A stretch of 9,638 bases of DNA from an uncultured Peptococcaceae bacterium (GTDB taxonomy: Bacteria > Bacillota > Peptococcia > Peptococcales > Peptococcaceae). The translations under genes and the position numbers were made by a program. The DNA lies in assembly GCA_902496505.1 (NCBI GenBank), contig CABVBB010000042.1, positions 1-9,638 on the forward strand, in the 5' to 3' direction. The notes beneath the pieces are model-generated. The model had not been told where the DNA came from. It made no database searches and was given only the letters and a program-made list of their open reading frames with translations. Positions 1-6,419 of this stretch are shown here, one piece after another; the stretch's first letter is position 1; the number at the start of each line of letters is the position of its first letter.

Positions 1-750
1 CCCGCTGGTACAGCCATCGGCCAAGCCAAGACCGCAGGCGACGTCACCGTCACCTTAAATCAGGTGCTGGGCGACAAATACGGCGTCTACATCGTCTTGG
101 ATGTCGAAGGGCCAGATGACGCCGTCTACGACGATTCCTACAGCTTTTCGGACAATCTGCTCAGCATCGTCGGCACTGACGGCGAACACTTCGGCCTAGG
201 CTATGGTTATACGGCCATCCCCGACGCCCAGCGGCCCAATCATTTTTCGCTGATCTTTGATATCAACGCTTCCGAATCATTGGTCGGCACTAAAGCCAGC
301 CTCAAACTAGCTGATCTGCGCCGCTACTCCATCCCCGATAGGGATTATGTCCCCGTTGCTGAAGGGGATTGGCAGTTTGACTGGACGCTGGATTACACCG
401 ACGTTTCCCGCTCCCGCGCCATCGATGCGCCCTTTGACCTCTACGGTCCAGATGACCGTCTCACCGAACTCACCCTCTCCCCACTGTCACTGTCTGTTAC
501 CGCCAAAGGCCCCGGCATCGCCGCCTTTGACCAGACGCCGAACTTCGATCTGCCTGACGCCAGTCTCTACCTGCTGGAGCAGGCGACCTTCCTCCAAAAA
601 GACGGCACCGAGATCCCCATCCCCTTCTATTCCTCCGGCAATTCTATAGAAGGCGAGCACATGACCATCACCTGCACCTTCGGCGAGATCATGGATCTGG
701 AGCAAATACAGAGCATCAAGATCGGCAGTCAGATCTATCCGCTGCCCTAG
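1..750 (+). CDS. DUF4179-like anti-sigma-factor-type ectodomain protein, C-terminal part (5' end outside the window)
   Basis: The reading frame is open from base 1 to the TAG at 748-750, giving 249 residues with no start in view. The GTG at 64 is internal to the domain and has no ribosome binding site, so it is not taken as the start. The first visible residues (GQAKTAGDVTVTLNQVLGDK) resemble the 'G-x-T-x-x-GVTVTLDxVxxDK' opening of the DUF4179 ectodomain found in membrane-bound anti-sigma factors of Bacillota. The rest is beta-rich and acidic, with a second beta domain from about residue 135 (LTELTLSPLSLSV) and the ending IQSIKIGSQIYPLP, which is typical of DUF4179/DUF5643-type proteins. The visible part has no transmembrane segment; in this family the anchor and cytoplasmic sigma-binding region lie N-terminal, here off the edge. 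An ECF sigma gene just upstream would be expected. Family placement is from pattern recognition, and the anti-sigma role is inference. Confidence 0.6.
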   Translation, partial: PAGTAIGQAKTAGDVTVTLNQVLGDKYGVYIVLDVEGPDDAVYDDSYSFSDNLLSIVGTDGEHFGLGYGYTAIPDAQRPNHFSLIFDINASESLVGTKASLKLADLRRYSIPDRDYVPVAEGDWQFDWTLDYTDVSRSRAIDAPFDLYGPDDRLTELTLSPLSLSVTAKGPGIAAFDQTPNFDLPDASLYLLEQATFLQKDGTEIPIPFYSSGNSIEGEHMTITCTFGEIMDLEQIQSIKIGSQIYPLP

Positions 751-756
751 AGACCA

Positions 757-791
757 AAAAAGCCATTTGCCTCGAGAGCAAATGGCTTTTT
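757..791. terminator. Bidirectional intrinsic terminator between convergent genes
   Basis: A perfect 14-bp stem (AAAAAGCCATTTGC at 757-770 with its complement at 778-791) encloses a 7-nt loop. The plus strand ends the stem in TTTTT, and the minus strand does the same because the left arm starts with AAAAA. It lies 6 nt after the stop of the plus gene and 1 nt from the stop of lysR, so it can end transcription from both sides. Confidence 0.9.
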
Positions 792-792
792 G

Positions 793-1722
793 CTATTGTT
801 GCAGCTGCGCTTTGAGCTGGGTGATGAAGGCTTCCGTCAGCGGATCATCCAGCGGCTCGCGGCGTTTGAGCAGACCGATGGTGACTTTGAGCGGCTCTTT
901 GATCGGCACCAGCGTCAGCCCTGCTGAAAAACCCGGCGAATGCCGCATACTGCTGCCATTCAAGATGAAGACCAAATAGCCCTTTTGCTGAACGAGCTCC
1001 GTGAGGTAAGCAGCACGGTTGGTCTTGATCACCTTGGTATGAGGATAGCGGGCCAGGAACCGATCGTGCCAGCACGCTTCCAGCGAGGAATTGTAAATGA
1101 CCAAAGGATAGCGGAGCACCTGCTTAAGCGGCAGGCTCTCCTTTTGGGCCAGGGGGCTGTCGGCCCGCACGCCCACCATCAAGCGGTCACTGCCCAGCTT
1201 CTCTACAGTGAGTCCAAAATGCGCCAGCTGACTTTGTACGCTCTCCTCAGCCAGCACCTCATCGAGGATGCAGAATACTCCTACCGGACACCGTCCCTTG
1301 CCTACGATGGTCAAAATATCCATAAAATCATATTCGCGGATGGAAAAGATGCAGTTGGGATAGCTCTGGTAAAACTGACGCATGGCGCCGTCCACCAGCG
1401 TACTGCTGAGCTCCAAAGTCGTCGCCAGCTCGATAGCGCCCTCCTCCAAATGGATCTGGCGCTCAGCGTAGCGCGTAAGCTCCTTTTTGAGCGCCCCCAG
1501 CTGTTCGGCCATGCCCATAAAGACTGCCTGCGCCTTGACGCCCGCCTCTGTGAGAGACACGCCGTGATTGGTGCGGTCGATGAGCGCCACGCCCAGCTCC
1601 TCCTCTAATTTGGTAATAGCTGCGCTCACGGCTGGCTGCGTCAAAAAATTTTTATCCGCCACCTCGGACATGGACCCGCAAGCCGCTGCTTCCAAAAAAT
1701 ATTTCACCTGCTCACTGCGCAT
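793..1722 (-). CDS. LysR-family transcriptional regulator
   Basis: This 309-residue protein has the normal length and layout of a LysR regulator. Residues 1-60 form the winged helix-turn-helix DNA-binding domain, with the typical run YFLEAAACGSMSEVADKNFL, then TQPAVSAAITKLEEELG, LIDRTNHGVSLTEAG. A linker helix and a two-lobed periplasmic-binding-protein-like effector domain (about residues 90-305) follow. The start ATG (1720-1722) has GGAGGGA six bases upstream (1729-1735 on the plus strand). LysR proteins are cytoplasmic tetramers that bind T-N11-A dyads and often control a neighbouring gene and themselves. Here the only upstream neighbour is the phosphatase gene, 79 bp away on the same strand, with no clear terminator between them. 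The regulator may therefore be cotranscribed with it, and it also has a candidate promoter/dyad of its own. The effector and targets cannot be read from the sequence. Confidence 0.93.
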   Translation of the reverse strand: MRSEQVKYFLEAAACGSMSEVADKNFLTQPAVSAAITKLEEELGVALIDRTNHGVSLTEAGVKAQAVFMGMAEQLGALKKELTRYAERQIHLEEGAIELATTLELSSTLVDGAMRQFYQSYPNCIFSIREYDFMDILTIVGKGRCPVGVFCILDEVLAEESVQSQLAHFGLTVEKLGSDRLMVGVRADSPLAQKESLPLKQVLRYPLVIYNSSLEACWHDRFLARYPHTKVIKTNRAAYLTELVQQKGYLVFILNGSSMRHSPGFSAGLTLVPIKEPLKVTIGLLKRREPLDDPLTEAFITQLKAQLQQ

Positions 1723-1742
1723 GACCTATCCCTCCGTCTCTC

Positions 1743-1767
1743 TGTGCTCTAGCCTTAGTGTAGCACA
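1743..1767 (-). promoter_or_regulatory. Candidate lysR promoter with an overlapping LysR-type dyad
   Basis: Read on the minus strand, this 25-bp block begins TGTGCT and ends AGCACA (6-bp inverted arms, 13-bp spacer). Inside it, CTA-N9-TAG makes a T-N11-A LysR-box pattern. A possible -10, TACACT (1757-1762), lies within the dyad; the matching -35 at 17 bp, TTTTCC, is weak. Autorepression by the LysR protein encoded 20 bp downstream is an inference. Confidence 0.4.
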
Positions 1768-1801
1768 AGATCGCCTGCTGGAAAAGAAGCCTGCCTCCCT
1801 T

Positions 1802-3775
1802 TTATTTGAGCGCCTGATAGAGCACGCCGCCTTCGACGCCGTCGGGCATCTCCATGCCATAGAGGTGGCAGAGGGTCGGTGTCACATCGACCTCTTGCAC
1901 ATCGCGGGGAATGATGTAGCCTTCCTTAATGCCGTTTCCGGCCATCATGAACAGGCATTTGAGCGAGGTGCCCAAAATTTCGCAGTTGCTGAAAGAGTTG
2001 CCCTGATCGCGGGTGAATTTGGGCTCCAGCATGAAGAAGATATCACCCACTGCTTCCGAGGAGGCGTCATTTAAGCCCAGGACAGCCATTTCACTGCGGC
2101 GCATGGCCATGCTGATGACCCGTTCGCCGTGTACGGGATCACGGTAAGCATACAGGTCGCTGATGATCTTGGTCACCAGTTCGTCCATCTCCTCTGGCTC
2201 CACGATGCCTTCGGGATCGCGGCCTTTGAGGTTGACATAGATATAGCTGCTGCGCTGAGCGATCGCTGTCGTCTGGGACCAATCCACTTCCAGCTGACCG
2301 TTGACCACTTTGGTCTTGGTATAACCCAATTCTTCCATCAAGCCGACGTTGAGGCCCCAGGCATCGCCGATCTTAGGCGTATCGTAGTCAGGGTATTTGA
2401 CTAAGCCGCCATGGTCGGAAACGATGATGATGGAGACGTCTTCATCCAGCCACTTGAGCATCCGGCCAACGTATTCATCGGCGATCGCATAGAAGCGATC
2501 CAGGCAGTCTATGTTGAATTGGTGATTCGGGAATTGGGGCAGCGTGTGATCGAGGTAGAGATGGTTGGCGAAATCAATGATGTGCAGCCCGTGGAAAGCG
2601 GCATCCCAAGGATAATTCTCCAGCAGATAATCGATGGTGTCCATGCTCCATTTGAAGGCTTTTTCACCGCACTCGGCCATGATCGCCATTTTGTCCACAT
2701 CTTCGTGGGACATATTGGATAAAAGCAGCGGTGTGCCGAAGCGATCGTACAATTCTTTTTTGAGCCCCGCTGGCTGCACATATTTGTCATCGCCGCGCTG
2801 CAAAGCGTAGCTGTAATACATGCTCAGGCTGCTGCCATCCTCGGCTAGGGCAGCCAATTTGATATGGTAGCCCACTTCCTGTTTCTGGCCGCCCATCTCA
2901 AATTCATCGATGACGTTGTCCATCCAGCCGCCGGTCGTGGTCTCACCCAAAAGTTTCTGCTGCGTCTTATCCGTATAGAGCTGGACGCGGTCATAGATCT
3001 TCCCGTCGTCTGCAGTGATCAACAGATACCGTCTAGTGCGGCCGGTATTGATGACGATGACGCTTTCTAAAGCGCCCTCTGGAGCATTGGCCCAGCCAGA
3101 GGCTGGTTTGATCGGCGCTTGGATCCAGTCATATTTGCCGCCGATATTATCATCCTCACCGCCGGTCTCGCCGATGATCTGCGTTCTCTCGCCGGGCATG
3201 ATGGGCTTGAATTCCAGTTCATCCACTTCTTCGGTGACGAAGCATTCAGCGCCGCTGTCATTGTTGTCATGCGGCACGATCTTCACAGGGAAATCGCCTT
3301 TTTGGCACTCGATGAATTTTTCATAGTCGACCTTATTGGCCAAGAAGGGATGCACGCCGGAACCATCGATCATGAGGATATCCTCACTGCGCGGCGGCCA
3401 GGAAGTGGGCCAGCCGTAAACGATCGTTTTTTTACCGTTGGCGGCAAAGGTATCCCAGGCATAGGGCACCTTGCACAGCTTGGAGTTGAAGCCCAGGCTC
3501 AATTTATTCAGCGCGTCCCCGCTCTTGTGATTCCAAAAATCGGTGATGCCGTGAGTGCCCGGCCAAGCGCCAGTCGCTAATGTGCACCAGCTTGGCGGCG
3601 TATAGGCGGGCAGTACGCCCATCATCCCCATATCCTTCGTCGTTGTGCCGCGGTCTAAAAATTTCTGGATGTTGGGGAGTTTCCCCTCTGCTAATAATTT
3701 GCGGGTATAGAGGGGATCCATCCCGTCGATGCCCACCATCATCACCCGTTTGGCTGCGCCATAACCTTTCTGCAT
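1802..3775 (-). CDS. Alkaline-phosphatase-superfamily phosphohydrolase (type I phosphodiesterase/nucleotide pyrophosphatase-like, COG3379-like)
   Basis: The 657-residue protein carries the metal-site motifs of the alkaline phosphatase superfamily. These are D17 in VGIDGMD, the probable nucleophile T59 in TPPSWCTLATGAWPGTHGI, D401 and H405 in IIDFANH, and D454-H455 in VSDHGG. The C-terminal DVTPTLCHLYGMEMPDGVEGG (630-650) matches the closing segment of phosphohydrolase/phosphomutase-like members. Residues about 210-330 are a beta-rich insert between the catalytic halves. There is no signal peptide, so the enzyme should be cytoplasmic. It probably hydrolyses a phosphomonoester or phosphodiester using two divalent metals, but the substrate is unknown. 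The start ATG (3773-3775) is supported by GAGGAG at 3785-3790. Oddly, the third histidine expected for metal site 1 near residues 585-605 is not visible (Q591 or S604 stand there). The gene is divergent from veg and lies upstream of lysR on its own strand. Confidence 0.85.
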   Translation of the reverse strand: MQKGYGAAKRVMMVGIDGMDPLYTRKLLAEGKLPNIQKFLDRGTTTKDMGMMGVLPAYTPPSWCTLATGAWPGTHGITDFWNHKSGDALNKLSLGFNSKLCKVPYAWDTFAANGKKTIVYGWPTSWPPRSEDILMIDGSGVHPFLANKVDYEKFIECQKGDFPVKIVPHDNNDSGAECFVTEEVDELEFKPIMPGERTQIIGETGGEDDNIGGKYDWIQAPIKPASGWANAPEGALESVIVINTGRTRRYLLITADDGKIYDRVQLYTDKTQQKLLGETTTGGWMDNVIDEFEMGGQKQEVGYHIKLAALAEDGSSLSMYYSYALQRGDDKYVQPAGLKKELYDRFGTPLLLSNMSHEDVDKMAIMAECGEKAFKWSMDTIDYLLENYPWDAAFHGLHIIDFANHLYLDHTLPQFPNHQFNIDCLDRFYAIADEYVGRMLKWLDEDVSIIIVSDHGGLVKYPDYDTPKIGDAWGLNVGLMEELGYTKTKVVNGQLEVDWSQTTAIAQRSSYIYVNLKGRDPEGIVEPEEMDELVTKIISDLYAYRDPVHGERVISMAMRRSEMAVLGLNDASSEAVGDIFFMLEPKFTRDQGNSFSNCEILGTSLKCLFMMAGNGIKEGYIIPRDVQEVDVTPTLCHLYGMEMPDGVEGGVLYQALK

Positions 3776-3798
3776 ATCGCATTGCTCCTCTCAAAACG

Positions 3799-3859
3799 TG
3801 GTAGTTGTCTTGCTTTCTGCCTTTATTATAGGCTGCGCTGAGGCCAGACGGAACTACCA
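3799..3859. repeat. Inverted 8-bp boxes flanking the phosphatase promoter
   Basis: TGGTAGTT at 3799-3806 and its exact reverse complement AACTACCA at 3852-3859 lie 53 bp centre to centre, about five helical turns. One overlaps the -35 of the phosphatase promoter and the other lies just downstream of the predicted start site. The position suggests a paired operator, but the binding protein is unknown. Confidence 0.45.
3825..3853 (-). promoter_or_regulatory. Promoter of the phosphatase gene
   Basis: On the minus strand a perfect -10 hexamer TATAAT (plus 3825-3830) lies 17 bp from a weak -35, TTCCGT (3848-3853). Transcription would start near 3818, about 43 bp before the ATG. The poor -35 suggests dependence on an activator, or a weak or regulated promoter. 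Inverted boxes flank it (see the repeat entry). Confidence 0.6.
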
Positions 3860-3868
3860 GAGAAGCGG

Positions 3869-3887
3869 GGGCAGCGGCCGTCTGCCC
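3869..3887. repeat. GC-rich dyad GGGCAG-N7-CTGCCC
   Basis: GGGCAG (3869-3874) and CTGCCC (3882-3887) pair across the loop CGGCCGT, which is itself nearly palindromic. It lies just upstream of the phosphatase -35. No T-run follows it on either strand, so it is not an intrinsic terminator. A protein-binding dyad is possible. Confidence 0.3.
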
Positions 3888-3959
3888 TAAAAAAAATTTG
3901 GAGCAAGGCGTTTCTTCGAACAGCCTGTAAATTCTCTGGCCAAATCGCAAAATTCCTTA

Positions 3960-3988
3960 TTGACAAGCGGCATATTGTCTTGTATAAT
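3960..3988 (+). promoter_or_regulatory. veg promoter P1 (perfect sigma-A consensus)
   Basis: TTGACA (3960-3965), a 17-bp spacer and TATAAT (3983-3988) are an exact match to the housekeeping consensus. It is followed by AT-rich sequence that also serves as upstream sequence for P2. Confidence 0.9.
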
Positions 3989-3999
3989 AAAATTTTTAT

Positions 4000-4029
4000 T
4001 TGACAAGAGGTTCTTTCATGCGCTATAAT
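4000..4029 (+). promoter_or_regulatory. veg promoter P2 (perfect sigma-A consensus)
   Basis: TTGACA (4000-4005), an 18-bp spacer and TATAAT (4024-4029) form a second exact consensus promoter, offset 40 bp from P1. Transcription would begin near 4036, about 24 nt before the veg start codon. AT-rich sequence (AAAATTTTTATT) directly precedes the -35. Confidence 0.9.
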
Positions 4030-4059
4030 AGACATATCTTTTAGAGAGAGGGTGGTCAT

Positions 4060-4329
4060 TTGTCTACGAAACAAGGTATTGCCGATCTCAAGGCCGATCT
4101 CAATACACACCTGGGCCAGGGCGTCAGTTTGAAAGCCAACAGCGGGCGCAAAAAAATCGTTGAACATACCGGCGTTTTAGAAAGCACATACCCCAATTTG
4201 TTCGTCGTCAACGTCACTGATGCGACGGCTAGCCGCAAATTGTCCTTTAGCTATGTAGATGTACTTACCGGTAATGTTGTCCTGACATTTGAAGGCCAGG
4301 AACAGCCCCTATTGGTCAATCATGTATAA
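4060..4329 (+). CDS. veg: Veg family protein (DUF1021)
   Basis: This 89-residue protein has the length and sequence of the Veg family, with the conserved blocks GQGVSLKANSGRKK (19-32), GVLESTYPNLFVV (38-50) and SFSYVDVLTGNVVLTF (62-77). The predicted fold is a small beta barrel with no signal or membrane segment. In Bacillus subtilis, Veg is a small, highly transcribed protein linked to stimulation of biofilm formation; its biochemical activity is not well defined. The start is the TTG at 4060-4062: no in-frame ATG lies upstream, and AGAGGGTGG (4047-4055) ends four bases before it. Two perfect promoters precede the gene and a strong terminator follows, so it is transcribed alone. None of the genes often found near veg in other Bacillota (such as ispE or purR) is in this window. 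Identification is confident; the role here is inferred from the family. Confidence 0.93.
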   Translation: MSTKQGIADLKADLNTHLGQGVSLKANSGRKKIVEHTGVLESTYPNLFVVNVTDATASRKLSFSYVDVLTGNVVLTFEGQEQPLLVNHV

Positions 4330-4370
4330 AAGTACGCATCTCCTGCTGGTCCCCAGATCAGCTCTCTTTT

Positions 4371-4400
4371 GAACCGCTGAGCAGGCGGTTCTTTTTTTTT
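4371..4400 (+). terminator. Intrinsic terminator of veg
   Basis: GAACCGC (4371-4377) pairs with GCGGTTC (4385-4391) around a 7-nt loop, followed by nine Ts (4392-4400). A second T8 run follows at 4403-4410. Confidence 0.9.
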
Positions 4401-4420
4401 GGTTTTTTTTGAATTAGGGC

Positions 4421-4449
4421 TTTACAAATCCTTTGTCCTATAGTATTAT
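4421..4449 (+). promoter_or_regulatory. Promoter of the gntR-ABC operon
   Basis: TTTACA (4421-4426), a 17-bp spacer and TATTAT (4444-4449) form a good sigma-A promoter, one mismatch from consensus in each hexamer. The -10 lies inside the left arm of the operator dyad, so repressor binding would block polymerase directly. Confidence 0.8.
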
Positions 4450-4477
4450 TGTACTAGAAGGTTAATACAATAATACT
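4442..4477. promoter_or_regulatory. Perfect 12-bp operator dyad, probable GntR/YtrA-type binding site
   Basis: AGTATTATTGTA (4442-4453) and its exact reverse complement TACAATAATACT (4466-4477) are separated by 12 bp. The dyad covers the -10 and the transcription start, and ends 3 bp before the ribosome binding site of the regulator. Autoregulation through an inverted repeat is the usual arrangement for YtrA-type GntR operons. The assignment to this regulator is inferred from position. Confidence 0.75.
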
Positions 4478-4494
4478 GACAAGGAGGAGCACCC

Positions 4495-4875
4495 ATGGAC
4501 TTTAATTCATCCGTCCCTATTTACCTGCAGCTGATGAACGATATCAAGCTGCAAATCGTCTCCGGTCAGCTGCAGCCAGGCGAAAAACTGGCCTCTGTGC
4601 GCGATCTGGCTATGCATTATGAGGTCAACCCTAATACGATGCAGAAAGCACTGAGCGAGCTGGAGCGGGAAAATCTCGTGTTCAGTCAGCGCACCAGCGG
4701 CCGCTTCGTCACCATCGAGACCGATCGTATCCAATCGCTGCGCCAGAAGATGGCCAACGAGCATCTGGACGCTTTGGTCAAGGCGCTGAGCAGCATGGGC
4801 TACAGCAATAACGAGATCATCGAGCTTATCAAAACTTTTTTGGAGGGGAAAGCCAATGTCAACACCACTACTTGA
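4495..4875 (+). CDS. GntR-family transcriptional regulator, YtrA subfamily
   Basis: At 126 residues this is the short YtrA-type GntR form: an N-terminal winged helix-turn-helix (about residues 8-75) and only a short helical C-terminus (75-120) for dimerisation, with no large effector domain. Diagnostic segments are VPIYLQLMNDIKLQIVSGQL, then QPGEKLASVRDLA and YEVNPNTMQKALSELEREN, and the wing TSGRFVT. The start ATG has AAGGAGGAG (4481-4489) at proper spacing. The gene overlaps the following ATPase gene by 20 bp, so the two are translated together. Such regulators usually repress their own ABC-transporter operon and release when a cell-envelope-active compound or other stress is sensed. The perfect dyad over its promoter fits this. 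The inducing signal cannot be read from the sequence. Confidence 0.92.
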   Translation: MDFNSSVPIYLQLMNDIKLQIVSGQLQPGEKLASVRDLAMHYEVNPNTMQKALSELERENLVFSQRTSGRFVTIETDRIQSLRQKMANEHLDALVKALSSMGYSNNEIIELIKTFLEGKANVNTTT

Positions 4876-5557
4876 GTTCACCAATGTCACCAAGAGCTAC
4901 GGCAATAAGCAGGCTCTGAGCAATGTCAATTTTACCCTGGAGCGCGGCAAGATCGTCGGCCTCCTCGGCCCCAACGGCAGCGGCAAGACGACCATCATGA
5001 AGCTGATCAACGGACTGATCCAGCCTACTAGCGGCACTGTTCTCATCAATGGCGCAGCGCCGGGCATCGAGAGCAAGAAGGCCATCTCCTTCCTGCCGGA
5101 CCGCACGTATCTCAACAACTGGATGAAAGTGCGGGACACTTTCGATATGTTTGGCGATTTTTACGCTGATTTTGACCGCGTCAAAGCGGAGGATATGCTA
5201 AAGAGCCTCCAGATCGACGGTTCTGCACCGCTCAAATCGCTTTCTAAGGGCACGCTGGAAAAGGTGCAGCTGATCTTGGTCATGGCCCGCAAAGCCCAGC
5301 TTTATCTCTTAGATGAGCCTATCGCCGGCGTCGACCCAGCAGCGCGCGACTACATCCTGCGCACCATACTCAATAATTACGGTGAGGACAGCACGATCTT
5401 GCTCTCCACCCATTTGATCACAGATGTCGAAAAGATCTTCGAGCAGGTCTTATTCATCAAAAACGGCCAGATCGATCTGCAGGGCAATGTGGATGATATC
5501 CGCGCCCAGTACAATAATTCCATCGACGGTCTGTTCAGGGAGGTATACAAATGTTAG
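4856..5557 (+). CDS. ABC transporter ATP-binding protein (YtrB-like)
   Basis: The 233-residue protein is a single nucleotide-binding domain with all the hallmarks of an ABC ATPase. These are Walker A GPNGSGKT (38-45), the signature LSKGTLEKVQL (129-139, the LSKG form common in YtrB-type exporters), Walker B LYLLDEP (149-155) with E154 as catalytic base, the D-loop AGVDP and the switch histidine H186 (STH). At the Q-loop position it has SFLPDRTYL (78-86) instead of a plain glutamine, as in YtrB-type relatives. The start ATG at 4856 has GGAGGGG (4842-4848) inside the end of the regulator gene. It overlaps the permease gene by 7 bp. It should bind the cytoplasmic face of the membrane protein encoded next and power export or another membrane process. 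The substrate is unknown. Confidence 0.94.
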   Translation: MSTPLLEFTNVTKSYGNKQALSNVNFTLERGKIVGLLGPNGSGKTTIMKLINGLIQPTSGTVLINGAAPGIESKKAISFLPDRTYLNNWMKVRDTFDMFGDFYADFDRVKAEDMLKSLQIDGSAPLKSLSKGTLEKVQLILVMARKAQLYLLDEPIAGVDPAARDYILRTILNNYGEDSTILLSTHLITDVEKIFEQVLFIKNGQIDLQGNVDDIRAQYNNSIDGLFREVYKC

Positions 5558-6360
5558 GGAAACTGTTGAAATACGAACTCAAAGCGTCCGCGCGGACACT
5601 GCTGCCGCTTTATGCCGGCATTTTGATCCTGTCTTTGGTCTGCGGCTTGTTTTTGGCGACGCAGGCTGACGCCTTTATGAACTCTGACAGAATGAATCTG
5701 TTCTTCGGCATCCTCTATCTGCTGCTCTTTGCGCTCCTGGTGGCTATGGGCGTTTTGACCGTCGTCAGCATCATCCAGCGCTTTTACAAAAACCTTTTAG
5801 GTGACGAAGGCTTTTTGATGTTCACTCTGCCCGTCTCCTCGACCACCCTTTTGGGCAGCAAACTATTGGCTGCTATGCTTTGGACCATCGCCAGCAGCAT
5901 CATCGGCGCTTTGTCCTTTATCCTGACTTTCTTCATTCCTGTTTTCTTTGTAGGCGATATTTCCTGGAATCAGATCCTTTATGTTTTTAATGAGATGTGG
6001 GATTCTCTGCTCGCTTATCCTTCGGCAGTCACCTTTGTCTTCCAGATCTTCTTGGGCGGCTTCATCTCCATCATCGTCACCGTCCTGATGGCCTACCTGG
6101 CAATGATGATCGGCCAGCTGCAAGTTTTCAGCCGTCATCAGATCATCGTCTCCTTTATCGCCTTCTTCCTCATCGGCTGGGCTTTCAGCACCGTTTTCTC
6201 CCTGCTGCCCTTCAATAACCTCATGTTCGATTTCAGCTATATGGACAGCTTTGAAGCCATGACCTCCGCCTTTTGGATCCCCCTTTTGGAATCCGCCATC
6301 CAGGCTGTCATCATGTTCTTTGGCACCAACTGGCTGATGAGAAACAAATTGAATCTCTAA
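5551..6360 (+). CDS. ABC-2-type transporter permease
   Basis: This 269-residue integral membrane protein has about six hydrophobic segments (roughly residues 17-37, 50-75, 105-133, 160-185, 195-219 and 240-258). The cytoplasmic loop RFYKNLLGDEGFLMFTLPVS (77-96) is of a kind common in clostridial ABC-2-like permeases partnered with YtrB-type ATPases, and probably contacts the ATPase. The start ATG at 5551 lies within the last codons of the ATPase gene and is preceded by AGGGAGGT (5537-5544), so translation is coupled. Only one permease gene is present, so the transporter is probably a homodimer of permease and ATPase. A terminator follows directly. The cargo is unknown; related operons respond to envelope-targeting antibiotics, which is only a hint here. 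Confidence 0.87.
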   Translation: MLGKLLKYELKASARTLLPLYAGILILSLVCGLFLATQADAFMNSDRMNLFFGILYLLLFALLVAMGVLTVVSIIQRFYKNLLGDEGFLMFTLPVSSTTLLGSKLLAAMLWTIASSIIGALSFILTFFIPVFFVGDISWNQILYVFNEMWDSLLAYPSAVTFVFQIFLGGFISIIVTVLMAYLAMMIGQLQVFSRHQIIVSFIAFFLIGWAFSTVFSLLPFNNLMFDFSYMDSFEAMTSAFWIPLLESAIQAVIMFFGTNWLMRNKLNL

Positions 6361-6376
6361 CCGCATATGGCTCAGC

Positions 6377-6404
6377 GCGGCAGACTTCGGTCTGCCGCTT
6401 TTTT
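6377..6404 (+). terminator. Intrinsic terminator of the gntR-ABC operon, UUCG loop
   Basis: GCGGCAGAC (6377-6385) pairs perfectly with GTCTGCCGC (6390-6398) around a C(UUCG)G tetraloop, followed by six Ts. It lies 16 nt after the permease stop codon. Confidence 0.95.
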
Positions 6405-6419
6405 GCGCACTAAACGCTC

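Noticed and set aside
940..1608. A 222-codon open frame on the plus strand opposite lysR
   Set aside because: It is antisense to a clear LysR gene, has no ribosome binding site and encodes nothing recognisable; it is an overlap artefact.
3119..3580. A 153-codon plus-strand frame inside the phosphatase gene
   Set aside because: It is opposite a gene with intact catalytic motifs, lacks a start signal and has no family resemblance.
3869..3887. GC-rich hairpin as a terminator
   Set aside because: No T-run follows on either strand; the A-run at its plus-strand end would serve neither neighbouring gene.
5863..6366. A 167-codon minus-strand frame with a highly acidic product
   Set aside because: It is the mirror of the hydrophobic permease; complementing Leu/Ile/Val-rich codons gives Asp/Glu/Lys/Gln-rich nonsense.
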